Shown one piece after another: positions 52,789 to 60,834 of a stretch of DNA of 64,000 nt; within the stretch, counting starts at the first letter, position 1; each line of letters begins with the position of its first letter. The notes beneath the pieces are model-generated. The model made no database searches. It had not been told where the DNA came from and saw only the letters and a list, made by a program, of their open reading frames with translations. Both the position numbers and the translations under genes were made by a program. The stretch is from positions 310,001 to 374,000 of the forward strand of contig NZ_VJVW01000004.1 in assembly GCF_009735585.1 (NCBI RefSeq). Direction: 5' to 3'. Source of the stretch: Christiangramia aestuarii (GTDB lineage: Bacteria > Bacteroidota > Bacteroidia > Flavobacteriales > Flavobacteriaceae).

Positions 52789-53814
52789 ATGATAAAGAAC
52801 GACCTGTTTTTAAAGGCATTAAAAGGAGAATCTGTAGAACGTCCACCGGTTTGGATGATGAGACAGGCGGGAAGGTATTTACCCGATTTCATGAAACTAA
52901 AGGAAAAGTACGATTTCTTTACCCGTTGCAGGACTCCGGAGCTGGCTACAGAAATTACGGTAATGCCCATAAGGCAGATTGGCCCTGATGCCGCGATACT
53001 TTTTAGCGATATCCTGGTAGTGCCGCAGGCGATGAACATTGAGGTAGAAATGAAACCCGGAGTTGGACCATGGTTACCAAACCCGGTGAATACCCCGAAA
53101 AAGGTTGAGGAAGTTATAGTTCCAGATGTGAACGAGGAACTGGAGTATGTCTTTGAAGCCATTAAGCTCACGAAACAGGAACTTAACGACGATGTCCCAC
53201 TTATAGGATTTGCGGGCTCTCCATGGACCATATTATGTTACTGCGTGCAAGGACAAGGTTCAAAAACATTTGACAAAGCGAAAAGATTCTGTTTTATGGA
53301 ACCTATCGCGGCGCACACCCTACTTCAGAAGATCACCGATACCACGATCGCCTACCTTAAGGAAAAAGTGAAGGCCGGGGTAGATGCCATCCAGCTTTTC
53401 GATTCATGGGGCGGACTTTTAGAACCAAAGGATTACCAGGAGTTCTCCTGGAAATATATGCAGCAGATCATCGATGCCCTTAAAGATGAGGTGCCGGTGA
53501 TCGCCTACGGAAAAGGCTGCTGGTTCGCCTTAAAGGAAATGTCACAGTCTGGAGCTTCGGCGCTGGGTGTAGACTGGACTTGTGAAGCCAGGAATGCCAG
53601 GTACCTAAGCGGCGGGCAGATCACCCTGCAGGGGAATTTTGATCCCGCAAGGTTATATTCCAAGCCTGTGGAAATAAAATATATGGTGAACGATATGATC
53701 AATGCCTTCGGAAAAGATAGGTACATCGCGAACCTGGGACATGGAATCTTACCAGATATCCCCGTAGATAATGCCAGGGCGTTTGTAGACGCAGTAAAAG
53801 AATACCAGGGCTAA
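52789..53814 (+). CDS. hemE: Uroporphyrinogen decarboxylase
   Basis: A 341-residue enzyme with the substrate-binding signature [16 protein letters not shown], the DIL motif ([12 protein letters not shown]), [12 protein letters not shown] and [10 protein letters not shown]. It removes four carboxyl groups to yield coproporphyrinogen III. It is followed after 3 bases by hemF. Confidence 0.97.
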   Translation: MIKNDLFLKALKGESVERPPVWMMRQAGRYLPDFMKLKEKYDFFTRCRTPELATEITVMPIRQIGPDAAILFSDILVVPQAMNIEVEMKPGVGPWLPNPVNTPKKVEEVIVPDVNEELEYVFEAIKLTKQELNDDVPLIGFAGSPWTILCYCVQGQGSKTFDKAKRFCFMEPIAAHTLLQKITDTTIAYLKEKVKAGVDAIQLFDSWGGLLEPKDYQEFSWKYMQQIIDALKDEVPVIAYGKGCWFALKEMSQSGASALGVDWTCEARNARYLSGGQITLQGNFDPARLYSKPVEIKYMVNDMINAFGKDRYIANLGHGILPDIPVDNARAFVDAVKEYQG

Positions 53815-53817
53815 TTT

Positions 53818-54720
53818 ATGAAGGAAAAGTTCTATAAATATATAGAGGAATTACAGGACAGGATCACCTCGATGCTGGAAGAGATAGATGGAGAAGCAAA
53901 ATTCCAGGAAGATCTATGGAAGCGCGAAGAAGGTGGAGGCGGCAGAACCCGGGTTATTGAAGATGGAGCTGTTTTCGAAAAAGGCGGAGTGAACATCTCT
54001 GCCGTACACGGTCCGCTTGCCCCGGCCATGCAACAATATTTCAAGGTTGGAGACGTAGATTTCTTTGCCTGTGGGCTAAGCCTCGTGATCCATCCCAAAA
54101 ACCCTATGGTGCCAACCGTTCATGCCAACTGGAGATATTTTGAGATGTATGAAAAGGATGGCAGTGTGATAGACCAGTGGTTTGGAGGAGGACAGGACCT
54201 TACCCCCTATTATCTTTTCGAAGAAGACGCAAAGCATTTTCACCAGGTTTCCAAGAAGGCCTGTACCCCACATGGGTTCTCGTTCTATTCAGATTACAAA
54301 AAGAAATGCGACGAATATTTCTGGAATTCCCATCGCGGGGAAGCCAGGGGTATCGGCGGACTTTTCTTTGATTATCTAAAGGAAGACGGGCATATGAAGA
54401 TCGAAGACTGGTACGATTTCGTGACCGATGTTGGAGACTCGTTCCTGGACGCCTATGTGCCAATAGTTCTTAGAAGAAAAGACCTGCCTTATACAGATGA
54501 AAACAGGACCTGGCAGGAAATAAGACGAGGAAGATATGTAGAATTCAACCTTGTACACGACAAGGGAACGCTTTTCGGTTTAAAGACCAACGGACGCATA
54601 GAAAGCATCCTGATGAGCCTTCCTCCGCATGTACAATGGAAATATGATCATCATCCCGAACCGGGAAGCGAAGAAGCAAAACTTCTGGAGGTATTGAAAA
54701 AGCCCGTTAATTGGGTCTGA
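53818..54720 (+). CDS. hemF: Oxygen-dependent coproporphyrinogen III oxidase
   Basis: A 300-residue HemF enzyme. Signatures are GGGGRTRVIEDGAVFEKGGV, PTVHANWRYFEM, WFGGGQDLTPYY, and RRGRYVEFNLVHDKGTLFGL. It needs oxygen, so this operon supports aerobic heme synthesis; no hemN is seen here. Between it and hemB lie 37 bases that carry four tandem AATTGAN heptamers. Confidence 0.97.
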   Translation: MKEKFYKYIEELQDRITSMLEEIDGEAKFQEDLWKREEGGGGRTRVIEDGAVFEKGGVNISAVHGPLAPAMQQYFKVGDVDFFACGLSLVIHPKNPMVPTVHANWRYFEMYEKDGSVIDQWFGGGQDLTPYYLFEEDAKHFHQVSKKACTPHGFSFYSDYKKKCDEYFWNSHRGEARGIGGLFFDYLKEDGHMKIEDWYDFVTDVGDSFLDAYVPIVLRRKDLPYTDENRTWQEIRRGRYVEFNLVHDKGTLFGLKTNGRIESILMSLPPHVQWKYDHHPEPGSEEAKLLEVLKKPVNWV

Positions 54721-54724
54721 AAAT

Positions 54725-54752
54725 AATTGAGAATTGACAATTGATAATTGAA
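54725..54752 (+). repeat. Four tandem AATTGAN heptamers between hemF and hemB
   Basis: AATTGAG, AATTGAC, AATTGAT and AATTGAA follow each other without a gap; the seventh base is G, C, T and A in turn. AATTGAnAATTGAn tracts of this kind occur in intergenic DNA of other flavobacteria. Confidence 0.7.
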
Positions 54753-54757
54753 AAAAT

Positions 54758-55747
54758 ATGTTCCCACTACGCCGAAATAGAAGACTAAGAAGCAATGAAG
54801 CCATCAGGTCATTAGTGCGTGAAACCATCATTTCTCCCAATGATTTTATCGTGCCTCTTTTTATTGTTGAAGGAAAGAGCGTGAAGGAAGAGATCGCTTC
54901 CATGCCGGGATATTACAGGTATAGCCTCGATCTTATTGAAAAGGAAGTAAAGGAATTATGGGGTCTGGGATTAAAATCTGTCCTGCTGTTCGTAAAGGTT
55001 CCAGAAAACCTGAAGGATAACGCAGGGACTGAAGCCATTAATCCGGAGGGATTGATGCAACGAGCAGTGAAAACTGTTAAGAATGCCGTTCCGGAAATGC
55101 TGGTAATGACCGATGTCGCTTTAGATCCGTATTCATCTTTTGGCCATGACGGAGTGATCGCAGATGGCAAGATCCTGAACGATGACACCACAGCGATCCT
55201 GGCAGAGATGTCACTTTCCCACGCTAAGGTAGGAGCCGATTTTGTGGCTCCCAGCGATATGATGGATGGACGTATTTTTGAAATTCGCAGCTTACTGGAA
55301 GATGAAGGATTTCATGATACCGGTATCATGAGCTATTCGGCGAAATATGCCTCGGCTTTTTATGGTCCTTTCCGCGATGCGCTGGACTCTGCCCCGGTAG
55401 ATGCGCAGGAGGTCCCAAAAGATAAAAAGACCTACCAGATGGATCCATCCAATCGCGATGAGGCCATCAGGGAAACTATGATGGATATCGATGAAGGTGC
55501 CGATATAGTGATGGTAAAACCTGGACTTTGTTATCTGGATATCGTTAGAGACATTAAGAACGTGGTAAACGTACCGGTTTCTGTTTACCAGGTAAGCGGG
55601 GAATATGCCATGATCAAAGCGGCTTCAGAAAAAGGCTGGCTGGACCATGATGCGGTGGTACTGGAACAGCTTACCGCCATTAAGCGCGCAGGAGCCGATA
55701 TGATCGCCTCCTATTTCGCCAAGGAAGCCGTGAAATTAATTTCTTAG
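54758..55747 (+). CDS. hemB: Porphobilinogen synthase (delta-aminolevulinate dehydratase), zinc-site-free type
   Basis: A 329-residue enzyme that joins two aminolevulinates. Schiff-base lysines are in SYSAKYASAFYGPFRDA and IVMVKPG. The zinc-binding cysteines of the E. coli and animal form are replaced: the segment reads DVALDPYSSFGHDG, with Ala121, Asp123 and Asp131, as in Mg-dependent or metal-free types. Last gene of the heme operon, which is notable because it catalyses an early step. Confidence 0.96.
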   Translation: MFPLRRNRRLRSNEAIRSLVRETIISPNDFIVPLFIVEGKSVKEEIASMPGYYRYSLDLIEKEVKELWGLGLKSVLLFVKVPENLKDNAGTEAINPEGLMQRAVKTVKNAVPEMLVMTDVALDPYSSFGHDGVIADGKILNDDTTAILAEMSLSHAKVGADFVAPSDMMDGRIFEIRSLLEDEGFHDTGIMSYSAKYASAFYGPFRDALDSAPVDAQEVPKDKKTYQMDPSNRDEAIRETMMDIDEGADIVMVKPGLCYLDIVRDIKNVVNVPVSVYQVSGEYAMIKAASEKGWLDHDAVVLEQLTAIKRAGADMIASYFAKEAVKLIS

Positions 55748-55809
55748 TTCCCAACAAAATATAAAGGGAGTTTTCACTTTCGAATCGATTTTCTACATAA
55801 TTTTATGAG

Positions 55810-56163
55810 GTGAAAAATCGAAAGCATTTTATAGTATCCCTCCTATTGCTGCAGGTCTTTTTATGGACCTCAGCAAATGCTTTTGCACACTCCGGTCCTG
55901 TTTTAGATCTTGCTTCAGTGCCCGGTGAATACCTGGTAGCCAACCAGAACAAAAAAGCGGTCCTGTTCCAGGAATTCACCGCAGGCCTGGACCTAAGAAT
56001 CACTTCTGAAGATGAGAACAAAACCTCATCTACCAATTCCTTTTTACATTATGCATTCCCTACTGAAAGTCCCATTAAAAATGAAGGGATATTTTCAGAA
56101 TTTGAAATAAACGGGAAGCAACTTCTCAAGACACAGATCTTCCCTTTCCATTTTTTCTGGTAA
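55810..56163 (+). CDS. Small secreted protein, unknown
   Basis: A 117-residue protein with a GTG start, a signal peptide (FIVSLLLLQVFLWTSANAFA) and a short mature part (HSGPVLDLASVPGEYLVANQ) ending in aromatic residues (FPFHFFW). The ATG at 55805 is out of frame. I do not recognise the family. It lies between hemB and a small membrane protein, all on plus. Confidence 0.5.
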   Translation: MKNRKHFIVSLLLLQVFLWTSANAFAHSGPVLDLASVPGEYLVANQNKKAVLFQEFTAGLDLRITSEDENKTSSTNSFLHYAFPTESPIKNEGIFSEFEINGKQLLKTQIFPFHFFW

Positions 56164-56257
56164 TTAAAGTCTCGTTATTCCTGCCTTTTCGGGCAACAAA
56201 AGTTCCGCCAGATTCCCGATCACGCGGCAACATCATTAATTACTAAATTTTATAAAA

Positions 56258-56743
56258 ATGGATATCAACTCATTAAGCATTGGGCTGTTGCTTTTCGCGG
56301 TCTTTATGTTCCCCATCGCCTATATACTCTTTAACCAGAAAGCGAAGGAAAACAAAATCAAAAAAGATCTGGTACAGATCGCTTCAAAAAATCATTTGAA
56401 ACTTGACAAAATGGAAAGCTTCGGACATCTTTCCCTGGGATTTGACAGCATTCATAAGAAACTGATCATCCTGGAGTTTGGCGACCTGGATAAAGCTCAG
56501 GTTTTAGACCTGAAAGAGGTAAGCCAGGTAAGGATTGCCAGGACCCTAGAAACCGGTTTTTCCGGAAATATCAAAAAAGACAGGATGGTGCATATCGCCC
56601 TGGAACTGGCTGGAAAGAAACAGGATAAACTGGCAGAGATCTGCTTCTACGATGAAGATGATTACGACAGCACAGATGCCGACATCAGGCTGAACGAAGC
56701 AAAAAAGTGGGACGAACTGCTGCAGAAAAATCTGGCAGTTTGA
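56258..56743 (+). CDS. Small single-pass membrane protein, unknown
   Basis: A 161-residue protein with one N-terminal membrane helix (IGLLLFAVFMFPIAYILF) and a cytoplasmic, charged domain (KKLIILEFGDLDKAQVLDLKEVSQVRI, EICFYDEDDYDSTDADIRL). It looks like a conserved Flavobacteriaceae protein without known role. Followed by a terminator. Confidence 0.6.
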   Translation: MDINSLSIGLLLFAVFMFPIAYILFNQKAKENKIKKDLVQIASKNHLKLDKMESFGHLSLGFDSIHKKLIILEFGDLDKAQVLDLKEVSQVRIARTLETGFSGNIKKDRMVHIALELAGKKQDKLAEICFYDEDDYDSTDADIRLNEAKKWDELLQKNLAV

Positions 56744-56763
56744 ACCTTGCTTTAGTTAGTTTT

Positions 56764-56796
56764 AAAGGCCTTCTTTTCTAAAAGGAAGGCTTTTTT
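56764..56796 (+). terminator. Terminator after the small membrane protein
   Basis: Stem GCCTTC / GAAGGC (56768-56773, 56785-56790), extended by A-T pairs, then T6. Confidence 0.75.
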
Positions 56797-56874
56797 AATT
56801 CCCTTTTATCATTTCTTTTAATGAAAATGCCTACAGAATATATAAATTAGCTAGTCTAACAGTCAATTAAGCAC

Positions 56875-58002
56875 ATGGCCTTATTATTAATTTATGCCGC
56901 ATTATCTATTTTCTTTTCCTTTATGTGCTCCATACTCGAGGCATCGCTGCTGAGTATTACGCCATCTTACATTAAGATCAAGAGAAAAGAAGGTAAACAT
57001 TACGCGAAAATACTGGCAACCCTAAAACAGGATATAGATAAACCTCTTATTGCCATCCTTACCATCAACACCATCGCCCATACCGTAGGTGCTATCCTGG
57101 TGGGGGTTCAGGCGGAAAAGACCTTTGGCGACGGGGGTAACTCTGTGGGCATTGTTTCGGCGATCATGACCCTGGCCATATTGGTGCTTTCTGAAATTAT
57201 CCCGAAAACCATTGGAGCAACCTACTGGCAATCCCTTGGTAACTTTACCGCCAAGGCTTTACAGATAATGATCTTCCCACTGAAGTATACAGGAATCCTT
57301 TGGCTGATGATGCTTACCACAAAACTTATTGGAAAGTCGGCACACGTAAGCAGCATGAGCCGGGAAGAGTTTGCCGCCATTACCGATGCCGCCGAAGAGG
57401 AAGGTGTTTTTGAAGAAAGTGAGACCACCGTGATCAAGAACCTGCTGGTGTTTAAATCTGTGGAAGCCAAGGATGTGATGACTCCGTTCTCGGTAGCTAT
57501 TACTGAAGATGAAAGCATGTCCCTGAAGGATTTTTACCAGAACCACAGAAACCTTAAATTTTCAAGAATTCCGGTTTATCAGGAGCGTTCCAACAATATT
57601 TCAGGGTTTATCCTGAAAGATGATGTGCTGGAAGAAGTGATCGATGAAAAAGGGCATCAGTCCCTGAGCGATATCAAACGGGATATCCTGGTTACCAAAG
57701 ACAATACACCAATCCCTGAACTATTCGAAATATTCGTTCAAAAAAGGGCACATATCTCCATGATCGTGGACGAGTATGGGAATGTGACCGGGATCGTGAC
57801 CATGGAAGATATCATAGAAACCCTGCTGGGACTGGAGATCATGGACGAAAGCGACAGCGTGGAAGATATGCAGATGCTTGCCAGGAAGAATTGGGAACGC
57901 CGCGCAAAAAGATTAGGACTTATCCAGAGAAAACAGGACCAGGAAACCAGCGACGAGGAAAAGGAAAACAAGGAAGAAAAGAATGAAAAAAGCGAGAATT
58001 AA
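56875..58002 (+). CDS. CNNM/CorC-HlyC-like transporter (DUF21 plus CBS pair)
   Basis: A 375-residue membrane protein: DUF21 with three or four helices (LIYAALSIFFSFMCSILEASLLS, PLIAILTINTIAHTVGAILV) and two CBS domains (DVMTPFSVAITED, FVQKRAHISMIVDEYGNVTGIVT). The C-terminal CorC_HlyC domain of longer relatives is missing, replaced by a charged tail. Relatives move Mg2+ or Co2+. Its last 20 bases overlap the MGMT gene. Confidence 0.87.
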   Translation: MALLLIYAALSIFFSFMCSILEASLLSITPSYIKIKRKEGKHYAKILATLKQDIDKPLIAILTINTIAHTVGAILVGVQAEKTFGDGGNSVGIVSAIMTLAILVLSEIIPKTIGATYWQSLGNFTAKALQIMIFPLKYTGILWLMMLTTKLIGKSAHVSSMSREEFAAITDAAEEEGVFEESETTVIKNLLVFKSVEAKDVMTPFSVAITEDESMSLKDFYQNHRNLKFSRIPVYQERSNNISGFILKDDVLEEVIDEKGHQSLSDIKRDILVTKDNTPIPELFEIFVQKRAHISMIVDEYGNVTGIVTMEDIIETLLGLEIMDESDSVEDMQMLARKNWERRAKRLGLIQRKQDQETSDEEKENKEEKNEKSEN

Positions 58003-58453
58003 AACTCCGCTGGGAATCGCCGAAATTACCGGGGATTCAAATGGCCTCACTTCCATAAAAGTATTAGACGAAGGAGCTGTTTCCAATGAAATTCCGGCAG
58101 AACTGCTACCTGCGGTAAATCAGCTTCAGGATTATTTCAAAGGAAAATTGCTGAATTTCGATCTTCGAATTAATCCAGAAGGCACCGATTTTCAGAAAAA
58201 AGTATGGAATAAACTTACCGAGATTCCCTACGCCACCACTATTTCCTACCTGGAACTTTCCCGGCAACTGGGAGACGAAAAAGCCATCAGGGCTGTGGCT
58301 GCAGCAAATGGCAAAAATCCTCTTTGGATCGTGGTACCCTGCCACCGGGTGATAGGCAGCGACGGCTCACTTACCGGATATGCTGGAGGTTTGTCTCGCA
58401 AAAAGTGGCTGCTTGAACTTGAAAACCCACCGGTACAGCAGAGTCTTTTTTAA
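57983..58453 (+). CDS. Methylated-DNA--protein-cysteine methyltransferase
   Basis: A 156-residue suicide repair protein. The acceptor Cys120 is in WIVVPCHRVIGSDG, and GYAGGLSRKKWLLELE follows. It takes methyl groups from O6-methylguanine. There is no Ada regulatory domain, so it is the Ogt/MGMT form. It overlaps the CNNM-like gene by 20 bases and precedes the serine hydrolase by 19 bases. Confidence 0.94.
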   Translation: MKKARIKTPLGIAEITGDSNGLTSIKVLDEGAVSNEIPAELLPAVNQLQDYFKGKLLNFDLRINPEGTDFQKKVWNKLTEIPYATTISYLELSRQLGDEKAIRAVAAANGKNPLWIVVPCHRVIGSDGSLTGYAGGLSRKKWLLELENPPVQQSLF

Positions 58454-58472
58454 AATTCATTAAATTCATCCT

Positions 58473-59621
58473 ATGAAGAAACTGCTACGCATACTTTTAT
58501 TTTTCCTGGGATTTTTACTTTTCGCCTCTCTCCTGCTTTATGTGCTTGGGTACGGATACATCTTTAAAGCGGTAAGCACTGTCTACTTTACGGGGCATAC
58601 AACAGCCTTTATAGACGACTATCCATATTTCGAGAACTCGGTTATAGAGAATGCCGATAGCGTCCAGCAATGGCCCTTACACGAAGAATATAACGAGGTA
58701 AAGGCAACCTCAGGCCTGGATAGCCTTAACCGTGAACTTGAGACCGCGGCTTTCCTCATTATAAAAAATGACAGTATCTGGTTCGAAAAATATTATAACG
58801 GCTACACAGATACTTCGAGAACAAATTCCTTTTCAATGGCAAAAAGCATAGTCACCGCTCTTATGTTCAAAGCCATTCAGGACGGATATATTGAAAATAC
58901 AGAACAACCTGTGGCAGATTTCTATCCAGAGTTCAACCAGGGCCTAACGGTGGGAGATCTTTCTTCCATGGCTTCAGGCCTTAACTGGGATGAAAACTAT
59001 TACAGCCCTTTTAGCTCCACCGCACGGGGTTATTTTGGAGATGACCTCAAGGAACAGATCCTTGAACTTGAAGTGACCGAAACTCCCGGAAAAGAATTTG
59101 AATACCTCAGCGGAAATACCGAGTTGCTGGGAATGGTCATCGCAAAGGCATCAGGAAAAAGCCTGAGCGAATACCTTAGTGAAAGTTTCTGGAAACCTTT
59201 AGGAATGAACGATGATGCCCTCTGGCAACTAGACAGCGAGGAAAATGAGATGGAAAAAGCCTATTGCTGTATCGCCAGCAATGCCCGCAATTTTGCAAAA
59301 TTCGGTAAGCTATTCATCAATTATGGAGATTGGCAGGGGAAGCAGCTTCTGGATTCGTCTTATATCGTCATGGCCTCAAAACCCAGGTTCAAAGAAACTC
59401 CTTACTATGGGTATGGATTCTGGTTGAGCGATCATAAAGGCAAGGAAATCTTTTATATGCGCGGAGTTTTAGGCCAGTACGTTATAATGATCCCGGAGGA
59501 GGATCTGGTGATCGTAAGGCTGGGACGTAAACTCATTCGCAAGGAAAAAGGCGATAAACACTACAAGGATTTTTATATGTATATTGATGAGACTTACAAA
59601 ATGCTGAATCATGCTACATAA
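58473..59621 (+). CDS. Beta-lactamase-family serine hydrolase (class C fold)
   Basis: A 382-residue protein with an N-terminal membrane anchor (residues 3-32). The catalytic Ser121-x-x-Lys124 is in NSFSMAKSIVTAL, and the Tyr-x-Asn-like motif is EYLSGNTELLGMV. It belongs to the broad class C/esterase/DD-peptidase group; a resistance role should not be assumed. It overlaps the exonuclease gene by 11 bases. Confidence 0.87.
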   Translation: MKKLLRILLFFLGFLLFASLLLYVLGYGYIFKAVSTVYFTGHTTAFIDDYPYFENSVIENADSVQQWPLHEEYNEVKATSGLDSLNRELETAAFLIIKNDSIWFEKYYNGYTDTSRTNSFSMAKSIVTALMFKAIQDGYIENTEQPVADFYPEFNQGLTVGDLSSMASGLNWDENYYSPFSSTARGYFGDDLKEQILELEVTETPGKEFEYLSGNTELLGMVIAKASGKSLSEYLSESFWKPLGMNDDALWQLDSEENEMEKAYCCIASNARNFAKFGKLFINYGDWQGKQLLDSSYIVMASKPRFKETPYYGYGFWLSDHKGKEIFYMRGVLGQYVIMIPEEDLVIVRLGRKLIRKEKGDKHYKDFYMYIDETYKMLNHAT

Positions 59622-60324
59622 GCTTAACCTGGAAAATGTACTTTTTCTGGACATCGAGACCGTACCCGAATTCCGGGATTATTCTGAAATGGACGAGGAA
59701 AAGAAGCTCCTTTGGGACGAAAAATCCAAATACCAGCGCAGGGACGATTTTACCGCAGAAGAGTTTTATGAAAAGGCCGGCATCTGGAGCGAGTTCGGAA
59801 AGATCATTTGTATCTCTGCAGGATATTTCAGTTTCAGGAATGGAAGCCGGAATTTCAGGATAACCAGTTTTAAAGGGGAAGAAGAACAGTTACTGAGAGA
59901 TTTCAATCAATTGCTGGAAGAGTATTTTTTTCAGCCATACCAGTTATTATGCGCCCATAACGGGAAGGAATTCGATTTCCCCTATATCGCCCGCCGGATG
60001 CTGATCCACAATATGCGGCTACCTTCAAAACTCAACCTTTTCGGGAAAAAACCCTGGGAAGTGCCCCATCTGGATACGCTGGAACTATGGAAATTCGGTG
60101 ACTACAAACATTACACCAGCTTAAAACTGCTCACCCATGTCCTGGGCATCCCTTCTCCCAAAGAAGACATAGACGGCTCTATGGTAAGGGAGGTCTATTA
60201 TGAGAATGGCGAGTTGGACCGCATCGTGCAATATTGCGAAAGGGACGTGATCGCGATCGCCCAGGTGATCTTAAGATTAAGGCAGGAACCCCTGCTGGCA
60301 GATTCAGAGATTTCTTCGGTATAA
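59611..60324 (+). CDS. Predicted 3'-5' exonuclease (PolB-like DEDD fold)
   Basis: A 237-residue RNase H-fold nuclease. Acidic residues are visible in VLFLDIETVPEFRD (Asp and Glu), HNGKEFDFPYIARRM (Asp) and VQYCERDVIAIAQV (Asp), the DEDDy-type set of PolB-like exonucleases. It occurs as a stand-alone protein in many Bacteroidetes; no polymerase domain is attached. The ATG lies inside the end of the serine hydrolase gene. Confidence 0.88.
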   Translation: MLHKLNLENVLFLDIETVPEFRDYSEMDEEKKLLWDEKSKYQRRDDFTAEEFYEKAGIWSEFGKIICISAGYFSFRNGSRNFRITSFKGEEEQLLRDFNQLLEEYFFQPYQLLCAHNGKEFDFPYIARRMLIHNMRLPSKLNLFGKKPWEVPHLDTLELWKFGDYKHYTSLKLLTHVLGIPSPKEDIDGSMVREVYYENGELDRIVQYCERDVIAIAQVILRLRQEPLLADSEISSV

Positions 60325-60360
60325 ATTATTCTTAAAATACTGTTATTCAGGCAGAATAAC

Positions 60361-60392
60361 TTGGAGTTCCACCTTCTAAATGTTTAACTTTA
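60361..60392 (+). promoter_or_regulatory. Possible promoter for the protein at 60422
   Basis: TTG (60361-60363), a 21-base spacer and TAACTTTA (60385-60392), 7 of 8 matches to TAnnTTTG, 29 bases before the ATG. Confidence 0.4.
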
Positions 60393-60421
60393 AGTAAGTC
60401 TAAACTAATAAATCATAAATT

Positions 60422-60781
60422 ATGTATTTATATATTGAAATGTGGAACGTCACCACCAAATGGATGAAACTTGACCGCGAAGAAAGAAAGACCATGATGG
60501 AAGAGATGCATAAACGCATCAAGAACATGAAGGCCAGCGGAGTGGAAAACCTGGGATGGGCCCGTAACGACGAACATACTCCATATCGCAGCGATTACAG
60601 ATATATGACGGTTTGGAAAATGCCTTCGATAGAAGAAGTTAAAGTACTGGAAAGCAATTTGAAGACCGTGGGCTGGTATAAATATTTTTCCCAGGCCAAT
60701 TCCCGGGGAGAGCTTATCACCCAGGATGATGCTATAAATTTCCTGATAGACATAGAAGAAAATTCAACATCTTTCGCATAA
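60422..60781 (+). CDS. Small protein of unknown function
   Basis: A 119-residue soluble protein with no signal peptide. It begins YLYIEMWNVTTKWMKLDREE and has a central YRYMTVWKMPSIEEVKVLE and VGWYKYFSQANSRGEL. The alternation of strands and helices suggests a ferredoxin-like dimeric alpha-beta barrel, a guess from pattern only. Single gene with its own terminator. Confidence 0.65.
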   Translation: MYLYIEMWNVTTKWMKLDREERKTMMEEMHKRIKNMKASGVENLGWARNDEHTPYRSDYRYMTVWKMPSIEEVKVLESNLKTVGWYKYFSQANSRGELITQDDAINFLIDIEENSTSFA

Positions 60782-60812
60782 AAAAAGGCCGGAATTTTTT
60801 CCGGCCTTTTTC
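60782..60812. terminator. Bidirectional terminator between convergent genes
   Basis: Stem AAAAAGGCCGG / CCGGCCTTTTT with an A/T-rich loop. It serves the small protein on plus and the M4 peptidase on minus. Confidence 0.88.
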
Positions 60813-60834
60813 ATTTAGCAGCAGCTACATTCCC

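Noticed and set aside
58473-59621. Beta-lactam resistance gene
   Set aside because: The SxxK fold is shared by esterases and DD-peptidases; membrane anchor and context give no support for resistance.
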